Part shown: piece after piece, positions 15,089-22,450 of the stretch | How positions within the stretch are numbered: the first letter of the stretch is position 1 | Layout: every line of letters starts with the position of its first letter | Assembly: GCF_006539525.1 (NCBI RefSeq) | Contig: NZ_BJNE01000005.1 | Coordinates: forward strand, 62,001-126,000 | Direction: 5' to 3' | DNA from: Glutamicibacter nicotianae | Lineage (GTDB): Bacteria > Actinomycetota > Actinomycetes > Actinomycetales > Micrococcaceae | DNA length: 64,000 nucleotides | The notes under the pieces: generated by a model | Seen by the model: the letters and a program-made list of their open reading frames with translations, nothing else | Databases searched by the model: none | What the model was told of the DNA's origin: nothing | Program-made: the position numbers and the translations under genes

Positions 15089-16096
15089 ATGAACATTCAA
15101 CAGCGGGCTACCTTGGATGACGTGGCTCGGCTTGCCAACGTCAGCCCCAAGACGGTCTCCCGAGTCTTCACCCAGCGCGATCTGGTGTCGGCCGCAACCG
15201 TTGAACGCGTCCTGGCGGCGGCCAAACGGCTGAAGTTCCGTCCCAACAGCGTGGCCAGGAACCTGCGTGGCGGAGCCTCGTCCACCGTGGGTCTGATCAT
15301 CGGCGAAATGCTCAACCCCTTCTACTCTAGGGTTGCCACCGGACTGGAAAAGGTCCTGTCCGAGCACGGAAAGACGCTGATCGTGGCGACCACCGACGAC
15401 ACCGCCGAGGGCGAGGAACGAGTCGCCGACACACTGCTGTCCCAGCGCGTGTCCGCCCTGCTGATGATCCCGGTGGGCGAGGACCAGTCATATCTGGAGG
15501 GCGAGCGCCAGCTGGGTTCCCCGGTCATTGCCATCGACCGCCCGGCCCGCAATCTCGTCGCGGATTCAGTGGTCATGGAAAACCGCAACGGCGCGTTCGA
15601 GGCCACACGCTCGCTCATGGAGCACGGCCACCGCAAAATTGCCTACATCTGCAATCCCGCCAACGTGTACACCCAGGTCGAACGCCTGCGCGGCTACCGC
15701 GAAGCACTGGCCGGGACAGGCAAGGCCGCTGCCACGCCCTGGGAGCGACTGATCGATGACCCGGCCATCGACCCGGTTCATGTGGTGTCCGAGCTGTTGG
15801 ACATCGCCGATCCTCCGACCGCCATCATCGCGGGCAACAACCGCATGTGCGTCGGGGTATTGCGCGCGCTGCATGGGAAGGACAACCCGCCGGCCTTGAT
15901 AGGTTTCGACGACTTCGACACTGCCGATATTCTCGGGGTATCAGTGGTCAGCCACGACGCCATGGAAATGGGCAGGCGCGCCGGGGAACTCGCCATGGAA
16001 CGCATCGCTGATCCCACCGGATTCACCCAGCAGCTGGTCCTGCCCACGCGCCTGATCCTGCGCGGCAGTGGTGAACGCCCGCCGCTGGCGTCATAG
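15089..16096 (+). CDS. LacI-family regulator 2 (paralogue of regulator 1)
   Basis: A 335-aa regulator with the same organisation as 12374-13378: helix-turn-helix ATLDDVARLANVSPKTVSRV, hinge RPNSVARNLRGGASSTVG, sugar-binding domain with DRPARNLVADSVVMENRNGA. About 80% of residues match regulator 1, and the recognition helix differs at only a few positions, so the two probably bind similar DNA. The effector pocket regions also agree closely. ATG 15089 matches the paralogue start; an in-frame ATG at 15059 would add 10 residues and cannot be excluded, as neither has a strong ribosome site. It has its own transcript, since a terminator separates it from the mannanase. Confidence 0.92.
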   Translation: MNIQQRATLDDVARLANVSPKTVSRVFTQRDLVSAATVERVLAAAKRLKFRPNSVARNLRGGASSTVGLIIGEMLNPFYSRVATGLEKVLSEHGKTLIVATTDDTAEGEERVADTLLSQRVSALLMIPVGEDQSYLEGERQLGSPVIAIDRPARNLVADSVVMENRNGAFEATRSLMEHGHRKIAYICNPANVYTQVERLRGYREALAGTGKAAATPWERLIDDPAIDPVHVVSELLDIADPPTAIIAGNNRMCVGVLRALHGKDNPPALIGFDDFDTADILGVSVVSHDAMEMGRRAGELAMERIADPTGFTQQLVLPTRLILRGSGERPPLAS

Positions 16097-16227
16097 CGAA
16101 CCGCTGCTCGCCAGCGGCTGGTCGTCCAGATCGCGGGCTGGCCGGCGCCCGGGATGAATCGAAGATTAGCGGCGAAGGCTCCGGGAAAATTTCCCTGGAT
16201 ACCTTCTGGAGCATCCGCTCACGAATC

Positions 16228-16371
16228 ATGGCCCTGCCCAACCGGCAGGCTGCCTCCGTAGAGCTCGTGGGGATAGCCCTCTTCCACACCGCCGCGCCGT
16301 TGTGGCTGATCCTGCTGATCACCTTGGCGGCAGGCTACGCCATCGGGCGGTTCTCCAAGCGACGGAACTAG
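16228..16371 (+). pseudogene. Truncated copy of lapA-type gene
   Basis: An open frame of 47 codons whose last 31 (LFHTAAPLWLILLITLAAGY onward to the stop) match the C-terminal half of the protein at 3844-4053, while the first transmembrane helix is replaced by an unrelated stretch (MALPNRQAASVELVGIA). DNA identity is unbroken for 69 bases. The remaining protein would have one helix and a basic tail. It could be a decayed duplicate or a small one-helix protein; no good ribosome site is visible, so I call it a gene fragment. Its TAG overlaps the stop of the convergent gene in a shared CTAG. Confidence 0.7.
16279..16371 (+). repeat. lapA 3' segment, copy 2 of dispersed direct repeat
   Basis: Second copy of 3961-4053, offset 12,318 bases. 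The first 69 bases are identical, and differences cluster in the last 24. Confidence 0.95.
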
Positions 16372-16556
16372 TCGTCGAGGATGGCCCACTCCCCTACTTG
16401 CTCGTTGTCGGAGTCGTAGACGTCCTCCTGGGCGCCGGCAACGATCGGATACATCGTGATGTTCGTCGACCAGTCCCGCAGAATCTTCTGCAGCTCTTCC
16501 AACGGTTTGAGCTGCATGTTCTCGGTATCGAAGTTGACTTCCAAAACAAAACGCAT
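16368..16556 (-). CDS. Small acidic protein of unknown function
   Basis: Sixty-two codons starting at ATG 16556 behind a GGGAGCAGG ribosome-like site. The sequence (MRFVLEVNFDTENM..., ending EQVGEWAILDD) is acidic, soluble and has a beta-alpha-beta look: a strand, a helix rich in Leu/Glu (KPLEELQKILRDWS) and a short strand. No family recognised. Codon use is typical of the window, and the start region is well formed, so I think it is real. It converges on the lapA fragment, sharing a CTAG stop overlap. Confidence 0.6.
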   Translation of the reverse strand: MRFVLEVNFDTENMQLKPLEELQKILRDWSTNITMYPIVAGAQEDVYDSDNEQVGEWAILDD

Positions 16557-16663
16557 GGCCTGCTCCCATCCTTGTCGGTTGCCGCCATCCTATGCCCGCA
16601 AGGCCAGAAACACGAGACTTGCCGCAAGTCCCAAGGCAGAACCGGTGCCAATCGGGGACGCAC

Positions 16664-16698
16664 GAAAAACGGGACCCCGAGTTGCCCCGGGATCCCGT
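16664..16698 (-). terminator. Rho-independent terminator of the gene at 16721
   Basis: Read leftwards, ACGGGATCCCGGGGC pairs with the later GGGGTCCCGT (outer stem 16669-16674 with 16693-16698 plus an inner CCCG/CGGG) and runs straight into TTTTT. A good stem-plus-U-tract terminator just after the stop at 16721. Confidence 0.8.
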
Positions 16699-16720
16699 CG
16701 TCTGAAAATGCTTGGGAAAG

Positions 16721-17092
16721 CTACTGTACAGCGCTCATGTAGCTCAGCGACTGGAGCGCTTCGTTGCCGCCGACCTTGTATAACGCCAGGACCAGTCCGC
16801 CGAACACGACGCCCATCAGGGCAGAAAAGCCCAGGGAGATCTTGACCAGCGAACGGACCTCGCAGCGGCTGATCTCGGCTTCATCGTTCAGGTAGCGAGC
16901 TGCGCCTTCGGTGAAGCTGGCTGCCGGGGTCAATGCGGGAACCGGAGCGGTGAGCAGATTCGAGGCAGTGTCGATTGCCCCGCTGCGCAAATAGGCAACA
17001 GTCATGCGGTTCTTGCGATCCTGGCGAAGCTTGACGATGTTGGCGCCGTGGCGTGCCAAGAGGATGTCTTCACCGAGTGGGATCGAGGCCAT
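16721..17092 (-). CDS. Hypothetical protein with one C-terminal transmembrane helix
   Basis: A 123-aa protein of unknown family. Residues 1-75 are soluble (SIPLGEDILLARHGANIVKL, then a basic patch KLRQDRKNRM), followed by an Ala/Pro-rich stretch and one hydrophobic helix near residues 87-107 (LGFSALMGVVFGGLVLALY). An in-frame ATG exists at 17146, but AGGAG is positioned ahead of ATG 17092, so that start is used. The frame ends just before a clear terminator. Neighbours do not suggest a role. Confidence 0.65.
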   Translation of the reverse strand: MASIPLGEDILLARHGANIVKLRQDRKNRMTVAYLRSGAIDTASNLLTAPVPALTPAASFTEGAARYLNDEAEISRCEVRSLVKISLGFSALMGVVFGGLVLALYKVGGNEALQSLSYMSAVQ

Positions 17093-17451
17093 TGCTGCTG
17101 CTCCTAAAGAATTATCATTTTGCGCATTTCCAGTCATATCCATCATTTCCGACCATTTATCTATTGAGAAGTGGTTTGTTCAGAAGCCCACACGACCTTG
17201 TGATGCAATCCGCATGATTCTGGGGCTAAATCGACTTTTCTGGTGACGGGGAGCATAGTTTCCAATAATTGTTCCGGGTTAGTTATTGGCTGGTATTTCG
17301 TAGGTCACAGGGAATTGCGACTGATGCCATTTCATGGATTATTCGTCGTCGATAAATGCGCAGACCAGCGCGTGAAATGGTTGGCGGCACGGCAGAGCCC
17401 CAGTCCAAAAGTGGACTGGGGCTCAGCACGATCAGCGCAAAGGGCCAAACC
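17093..17451. other. Gap with promoter-like AT-rich sequence and a hairpin
   Basis: About 360 nt with no convincing gene. Bases 17100-17330 are unusually AT-rich for this window and probably carry the promoter of the leftward gene at 16721-17092. The right end holds the strong hairpin at 17395-17424. Confidence 0.5.
17395..17424 (-). terminator. Strong hairpin after small membrane protein gene
   Basis: GAGCCCCAGTCCA and TGGACTGGGGCTC pair perfectly (13 bp) around the four bases AAAG. It lies 28 nt past the stop of the gene at 17452. No U-tract follows on either strand, so it may stabilise the 3' end rather than terminate by itself. Confidence 0.65.
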
Positions 17452-17697
17452 CTATGCGGTCTTCAGATCCTTGCCGTCCTGCTTGCGCTGGCGCTTCGCT
17501 GCGCGGATCTGCAATGCCAGGTCGTGGTTCGACAGGTCTTCCGGCGAGGCAACGCCGCGCTTGCGGGCCTTGGCAATCAGCGCCTGGCGGATTTCCGCCT
17601 GATGAGTGCGCTTGTACCGGATGACCAGCACAGCAGTTGCAACGGCCAGAACAATCAACGTCACCACTGCGGTGATCAGAGTTGCGTCAAAATTCAT
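17452..17697 (-). CDS. Small membrane protein with N-terminal helix and basic tail
   Basis: Eighty-one residues: a single transmembrane helix at about 6-26 (LITAVVTLIVLAVATAVLVI) and a strongly basic cytoplasmic tail (YKRTHQAEIRQALIAKARKR, ...RAAKRQRKQDG). It resembles uncharacterised actinobacterial small membrane proteins, but I do not recognise a named family. The ATG at 17697 is preferred because GGGGAGG precedes it; an in-frame ATG at 17721 is possible. It stands alone and is followed by a hairpin. Confidence 0.6.
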   Translation of the reverse strand: MNFDATLITAVVTLIVLAVATAVLVIRYKRTHQAEIRQALIAKARKRGVASPEDLSNHDLALQIRAAKRQRKQDGKDLKTA

Positions 17698-17896
17698 GGA
17701 CTTCTCAACCTCCCCATTCATTCAGTCGCAGCTGCGGCAGGTTCCACTGCCGTGCTGGAGAACCGGTCCCCAGCGGCCAACGGGCCGCAGCCATGCTAAG
17801 AGAAGAACATCAAGTTTAGCATGTTTCTTCGAGCAATGCCGTGAGGCAGACCGCTCCTGCGAACACCGAACGGTCGAGAAACGGCAAGAATGCGGG

Positions 17897-18385
17897 TCAG
17901 AACTCTCCGCTGCCGTGTCCGTGTTCGAACACCAGCGAGGTTTGCGTCGTCGCGACTGCGGGATTCGCAGAAAGGTTGTCGAGCACGAACTGGCGCACGT
18001 CCGAGGAGTTGCGCACCGCGACGTGCAGGACGAAGTCGTCGGCACCACCGAGGAAGAACAGTTGCCGCACCCCGGGCTTGCTTCGCATGTCATTGGCGAA
18101 GTTCGACATCAGGTGACGGGCTCCGGGCCGGATCTTCACGAAGATCAGCGCTTCCAATTCGCGGCCCAGCACCGCCGGGTCCACTTCAATGGTGAAGCGC
18201 GAGATGACTCCCGAATCACGCAAGGCCTTCAAGCGCGCCAGGCAGGTCGACGGCGCGATGCCCAGCTCTTCGGCCAGGGAGTTGTTGGTCCGCCGCGAGT
18301 TCTTCGCCAGCAGCGCCAGCAACTTGCGGTCAATGCCGTCAAGCTGCGTCGCACGGCTTTCCCGTCCTGGTTCATTCAGTGGCAT
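17897..18385 (-). CDS. Lrp/AsnC-family transcriptional regulator
   Basis: A 162-aa regulator. Residues about 15-60 hold the winged helix-turn-helix (DGIDRKLLALLAKNSRRTNN, then SLAEELGIAPSTCLARLKAL), and the rest is the RAM ligand/oligomerisation domain with the typical GADDFVLHVAV. Lrp-type regulators sense amino acids or other small metabolites and form octamers on DNA. It is read in the same direction as the MFS/ferredoxin genes upstream, with 152 nt between, so it could control them; its own promoter is likely. Two ATGs are not in question: only the one at 18385 gives a complete domain. Confidence 0.92.
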   Translation of the reverse strand: MPLNEPGRESRATQLDGIDRKLLALLAKNSRRTNNSLAEELGIAPSTCLARLKALRDSGVISRFTIEVDPAVLGRELEALIFVKIRPGARHLMSNFANDMRSKPGVRQLFFLGGADDFVLHVAVRNSSDVRQFVLDNLSANPAVATTQTSLVFEHGHGSGEF

Positions 18386-18537
18386 TCGGCCGCACCTGCT
18401 CCTCGTTTTTGCGGATCGCTGGATTCATCATACGACCTCGGATGGCGCCCCTTGGCGCTTTTCCCCACCAGTTCCCGGCGACGCGCAGCTTCCTTGCCGG
18501 TGGGCTGCACGATGCCGCAAGCTGGTTGGCCCAGGAT

Positions 18538-19794
18538 TTACGGAACGCTCTTGATCTGGCGTACCAGCACGGCGCCGAGGAGGCTGATCACCACCGAGCA
18601 CAGGAACAGGGTCGGGTAGCCGCCAAACCAGGTCACCGTCAGCCAGGCGATCAGCGGCGCGACCACCTGAGGCAGGGAGTTGGCAATGTTGATCATGCCC
18701 AGGTCCTTGCCGCGAGAATCGGCATTCGGCAAAACCTGTGTCAGCAGCGCGAAGTCCACCGCCAGATACGCGCCGAAGCCGATGCCCAGGAGCACTGCGG
18801 CGATGATGGCGGTGGTGAACGAGGTAGCGAAGGTGAGCACGCCTGCCGCGGCGGCCACGATCACCGAGGAGAGGATGACGTATTTCTTGCGCTTGCCATC
18901 CTTGTCCGACAGCTTGCCGGAAATCACCGAGGAGAAGATGACGCAGAAGGCGTAGATCGCCGTCAGCACCAGCACTCCCTGGGCCGGCTCCGGATGCTTG
19001 ATGGCGTCCTGCAGGAAGAACAGCAGGTAGACCAGGCAGAGCTGGCAGCCCAGATACAGCAGGAAGCGGGTCAGCCAGGCCCAGCCGAAATCGCTGTGCT
19101 TGACCGGGTTGATCCAGAAGCTGCGCAGGAATTCCAGCGGCTTCAGCGGCTCCAGCGCGCCCTTGGGCAGCGCGACGTCTTGGCGCATCAGCACGAAAGG
19201 GATGGAGCAAATCGCCACGGCGGTTGCGACAATCGCGTAGCCGAAGACCAGATTGCTGGCAGCGACCATGCCGATCACTGCACCGATCAGCGAACCGCAG
19301 GTTTGACCTAGGGCCACCAGCCCGCCAACCATGCCGCGCTGCTCCACCGGCACCTTGTCCGGGATGGCCGCGAAGATCGCTGCCAATGCTGCATTGCCGG
19401 CCGCTTGCATCAGCGCCCAGCCGATGACCAGCGTGCTGACGGTGTGCGCTGTCGACATCAGCAGCAGGGCCAGTGCAGCGCAGATCGTTCCGAAGAACAC
19501 CCACGGAATGCGCCGCCCGAATTTCGAGGTGCTGCGGTCGCTCAGGGCGCCGAACAGCGGGTTGGCTACCAGCGAGACGGCCGCGCCGACACCGGTGACC
19601 AGCGAAAGAATCGCATTCTTCTGGCTGGCGTCCAGCTGTTCGGCGTGCAAGCCGAGCAGCACCTGGATCGGTGCGAAGAAGCCGACATTGATGCCGATGT
19701 GGACAATGACCACCGCGGCGATCCAGCCGGGGCCAACTCGTTTGATGGGCGTCCGCAGGGCCGCGGGAACGTCCATCGGTTCGGCTGCACTCAT
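18538..19794 (-). CDS. MFS transporter
   Basis: A 418-aa carrier with about 12 predicted helices. The loop after helix 2 reads NPLFGALSDRSTSKFGRRIP, the MFS signature, and SGKLSDKDGKRKKYV repeats it in the second half after a central cytoplasmic loop containing LPKGALEPLKPLEFLRSFW. Length and layout suit sugar or metabolite MFS carriers related to glycoside:cation symporters, but the substrate is not readable. It is 7 nt downstream of the ferredoxin reductase gene and clearly part of the same leftward operon, so it probably moves the compound handled by that redox pair. Confidence 0.88.
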   Translation of the reverse strand: MSAAEPMDVPAALRTPIKRVGPGWIAAVVIVHIGINVGFFAPIQVLLGLHAEQLDASQKNAILSLVTGVGAAVSLVANPLFGALSDRSTSKFGRRIPWVFFGTICAALALLLMSTAHTVSTLVIGWALMQAAGNAALAAIFAAIPDKVPVEQRGMVGGLVALGQTCGSLIGAVIGMVAASNLVFGYAIVATAVAICSIPFVLMRQDVALPKGALEPLKPLEFLRSFWINPVKHSDFGWAWLTRFLLYLGCQLCLVYLLFFLQDAIKHPEPAQGVLVLTAIYAFCVIFSSVISGKLSDKDGKRKKYVILSSVIVAAAAGVLTFATSFTTAIIAAVLLGIGFGAYLAVDFALLTQVLPNADSRGKDLGMINIANSLPQVVAPLIAWLTVTWFGGYPTLFLCSVVISLLGAVLVRQIKSVP

Positions 19795-19801
19795 AAGTTT
19801 C

Positions 19802-20935
19802 CTACCGGCCTAACTCGCGCGGACCCACGGTTGGGTCCTTCAATTGTTCAATGCTTGGGGTGGCTGACTTGGCGATCAGCCGTTTCACTGCCTTGGCCAT
19901 CAGGCCTCCATCGATCATCGAGGCTGACACCAATGAGCCATTGGCATCGAGACCGAAGACCATCTGGATCTTGCCTCGCCGGTTCAGGCGGGTCACGGTG
20001 CTGGCGGCCTGGCTGAAGTCGCCGACCGTTTCCACGTGCATTTCGTGGCGGTCGCTCCAGAACCACGGTACCGATCGCTGCACAGCGGCAGTGCCCATGA
20101 TCGTCGCCGCCGCCTGGGCTGCATCTTCCATCGCGGCTTCCCAATGCACGGTGCGCGGCTGGTTTTCTTCCCGGGCGGTGTCGCCGATGGCCAGCACCTG
20201 CGGGCAGCTGAGCGACCGCTGCTGCGCATCCACCAGGATCCCGTCATCCACCTCCAGGCCCAGCTGCTCGGCGAGCGCGGTTTCAGGTTCGACTCCGATG
20301 GCCGCCACGATCAGCTCTGCCTCATGGCGCTGGCCGTTGACCAGGGCATGGTTCGGACCGAGCTCCGTGACCGCACCGGTCACGGTGGTGATGCCGTGGT
20401 TGGCATGGTCTGCGTGCAGCTGTTCGGCAAGCTCCTGGCCCAGCACATGGGCCAGCGGCGCGTTGGAGTTGGAAACCAGGGTGACCTGCGCGCCGAGCAT
20501 CTTGGCGGTGGAAGCGAATTCGGCCCCGACCAGTCCCGCTCCGATGACCAGCACTCTCTGGCCGAACATCCCGGATTCCAGGACCTCGGAGATCCAAGCC
20601 GCGTCGGCCGCGCTGTGCAGGCTGCGCGCGTGGTGCCCGCCGGGGATCTCCAATGCCTTGGGCCGGGTGCCGGTCGCCAGCACCACCCAGTCATCGGCCG
20701 CCTGAGGCAGCTGCAGGCGCTCCACCTCTTCCTGGATCAGCCCGACATTATTGTCCTGGTACCAGGACAGCGGTGCAAACGGTTCAAACTGCAGGGATTT
20801 GCTCAGCGGAGGGCGGTCATAGGGCAGGCCTTGGGCATCGCTGATCTTGATGGATCCGGGGTAGTTCTGCTGCACCAGATGCCGGGCCAGGGTGTATCCG
20901 GCGACCCCGCCTCCGATAATGTGCACGGAAGGCAT
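19802..20935 (-). CDS. FAD/NAD(P)H-dependent ferredoxin reductase, shortened form
   Basis: Passes electrons from NAD(P)H to the Rieske ferredoxin encoded immediately upstream. The N-terminal GGGVAGYTLARHL binds FAD, PYDRPPLSKS is the family hallmark, LVIGAGLVGAEFASTAKMLG binds NAD(P)H, and LSCPQVLAIGDTA is the C-terminal FAD motif. At 377 aa it is short: only about 50 residues lie between PYDRPP and VVLATGTRP, where oxygenase-type reductases usually have about 75, so a beta-rich piece of the FAD domain is missing without a frameshift. The gene starts on the base after the ferredoxin stop. No oxygenase gene is near. Confidence 0.88.
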   Translation of the reverse strand: MPSVHIIGGGVAGYTLARHLVQQNYPGSIKISDAQGLPYDRPPLSKSLQFEPFAPLSWYQDNNVGLIQEEVERLQLPQAADDWVVLATGTRPKALEIPGGHHARSLHSAADAAWISEVLESGMFGQRVLVIGAGLVGAEFASTAKMLGAQVTLVSNSNAPLAHVLGQELAEQLHADHANHGITTVTGAVTELGPNHALVNGQRHEAELIVAAIGVEPETALAEQLGLEVDDGILVDAQQRSLSCPQVLAIGDTAREENQPRTVHWEAAMEDAAQAAATIMGTAAVQRSVPWFWSDRHEMHVETVGDFSQAASTVTRLNRRGKIQMVFGLDANGSLVSASMIDGGLMAKAVKRLIAKSATPSIEQLKDPTVGPRELGR

Positions 20936-21253
20936 CTAGACTTCAAGCTCCAAGAAGCCATCCACAACGTTCACCGTGTAGGTCCGGGCATCTACGGTAG
21001 CTGGCATGCACAGCACCTTGCCGGTCTTCAAGTCGAAGCTCGATGAGTGCAATGGGCACTCCACCGTGCAGTCTTCGATCCAGCCATCGGAGAGCGACGC
21101 GACTTCGTGCGTGCATTCATCCTGCAGGGCATAGAAGTTGCCGTCTTCGGCGTGGAAGATCGCGATGTCTTCGCTTGCGCCGCTGTCTTTGGCTTCAACC
21201 AGCAGCGATTCGCCTTCTGGGACAAGATCTACGGGACCAACTCGGAAACTCAC
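20936..21253 (-). CDS. Rieske-type [2Fe-2S] ferredoxin
   Basis: A 105-aa soluble electron carrier. The cluster ligands are visible as DECTHEVASLSD (Cys and His of CTH) and VECPLHSSSFDLKTG (Cys and His of CPLH). The size and absence of extra domains match ferredoxins of ring-hydroxylating dioxygenases and related NADH-dependent oxygenases rather than an oxygenase subunit. It is the first gene of a three-gene leftward operon with its reductase and an MFS carrier. The terminal acceptor is not encoded in this window. Confidence 0.92.
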   Translation of the reverse strand: MSFRVGPVDLVPEGESLLVEAKDSGASEDIAIFHAEDGNFYALQDECTHEVASLSDGWIEDCTVECPLHSSSFDLKTGKVLCMPATVDARTYTVNVVDGFLELEV

Positions 21254-21349
21254 GATGACTCCTTAATAATCACTAGGTTCTGAGCTAATCTTGTCACTTA
21301 TTGTTTGCCAGCACCTATTTGATGGCCCGTGTTCACCGCTGTCCACGAC

Positions 21350-22279
21350 TTACGGCTGCACACGAAAGCGCGATACGAGCTGATGCAATGGATGCTCATC
21401 CGGCAAGAGCGCCAGACCTTGGGCCCCATCCAGCCCATTGCCCGTCGAGTCCTGGACATGCGCAGCGGGGATGAGCAGCTGCAGCTGCTGCACGAAGCTG
21501 TTCCTGACGTATTCCCCGGCGAGCACTCCCCCGATGGCCGCGATTGGAAGCCGTCCTGCGCCCCGTTCCAATCCCGCGCGGCGCACTGCCGCCGCGGCGG
21601 AACAGGCCAATTCCTCTCCAGCCCGCGCGCAGATTTCGGCGGCTACGTCATCGGTGGCCGCCAGCTGGGCGACGTTCTGGGCGAAGGCGGCTACTGTTGC
21701 CACCCTGTTTGGCATGGCCTGCAGCTCGATGTACGCCTCGGTCAGGTCGGGCCAGAGCTGAGCGAGCTCTTCGGTCAGCGCGGTGGCTGGCCCTCTGCCG
21801 TCGAAGCCCCGCATGGCAGCGCTCATTGCCTGCTGGCCAATCCAATAGCCGCTGCCGGCATCTCCCATGATGTAGCCCCAGCCATCGACTCGCGCAACCG
21901 AGCCAGGGCCCACCGCCAGGGTGACAACACCGGTTCCGGCGGCAACAACCACGCCTTGGCGGTCGCCCAGTGCTCCGAGATAGCTGGTCACCGAATCATG
22001 CGCCAGCGCAATATCAGTGATCTCTGGGGATCCAATGAGTTCAAAGAGCTGCCGTGCGTCGTGTTCGGCTTTCACCAGACCGGTAGTGCCGACACCAATC
22101 ATCGTGATTACTCCGGGGGTCTCGGCCAGCGCGTGGCGGATAGCTCGTGCCAGTTGCGGCAGGACCGGCTCGTTGGTTTGCACGCCGGGAAAGCGCAGCT
22201 CGTTGATCTCGCCGCGGTGTTCGAAGCGGATCTTGATCCCGGTCTGACCGCCATCTACTGCCAACACTTCTTGAACCAC
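21350..22279 (-). CDS. BadF/BadG-type ATPase, sugar kinase candidate (paralogue)
   Basis: A 309-aa protein with LAVDGGQTGIKIRF (phosphate-1), HDSVTSYLGALGDRQGVVVA (phosphate-2) and VDGWGYIMGDAGSGYWIGQQ, the same landmarks as the kinase at 5351-6349; by eye the middle third is about half identical. It is divergent from the galactarate dehydratase gene with GntR-type palindromes between, so it may belong to that regulon. The substrate is unknown: the dehydratase pathway needs no kinase, so either a different sugar enters here or the kinase serves the neighbouring genes. It could also act on an amino sugar, as in NAGK relatives. Confidence 0.8.
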   Translation of the reverse strand: MVQEVLAVDGGQTGIKIRFEHRGEINELRFPGVQTNEPVLPQLARAIRHALAETPGVITMIGVGTTGLVKAEHDARQLFELIGSPEITDIALAHDSVTSYLGALGDRQGVVVAAGTGVVTLAVGPGSVARVDGWGYIMGDAGSGYWIGQQAMSAAMRGFDGRGPATALTEELAQLWPDLTEAYIELQAMPNRVATVAAFAQNVAQLAATDDVAAEICARAGEELACSAAAAVRRAGLERGAGRLPIAAIGGVLAGEYVRNSFVQQLQLLIPAAHVQDSTGNGLDGAQGLALLPDEHPLHQLVSRFRVQP

Positions 22280-22376
22280 TGATGTTCTCCCTTTGCGCTT
22301 GCCTTCAGCCTACTTCGGCGCTGGAACGTACAGGATCCTGAACATGGAAAACCGGCAAACGATGGTAATTCAATAT

Positions 22377-22389
22377 CTTGTATTACAAG
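22377..22389. promoter_or_regulatory. GntR-type operator palindrome 1
   Basis: CTTGTA-T-TACAAG, a perfect 6+1+6 inverted repeat in the gap between the kinase and galactarate dehydratase genes. It is of the size and symmetry bound by FadR-subfamily regulators such as the one encoded at 23645. Confidence 0.65.
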
Positions 22390-22401
22390 TTTTAAACTTG
22401 T
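22385..22401. promoter_or_regulatory. GntR-type operator palindrome 2
   Basis: ACAAGTTT-T-AAACTTGT, a perfect 8+1+8 inverted repeat overlapping palindrome 1 by five bases and ending 49 nt before the dehydratase ATG. The overlap suggests two dimers on offset faces or alternative sites. Confidence 0.65.
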
Positions 22402-22450
22402 AACATAACTTATGCCACGTTTCGCCCAGACCACTCGCAGGAGTCAAACC

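Noticed and set aside
18440-18465. GCGCC-CCTT-GGCGC followed by TTTT on the plus strand, resembling a terminator.
   Set aside because: Stem is only five pairs and no plus-strand gene precedes it.
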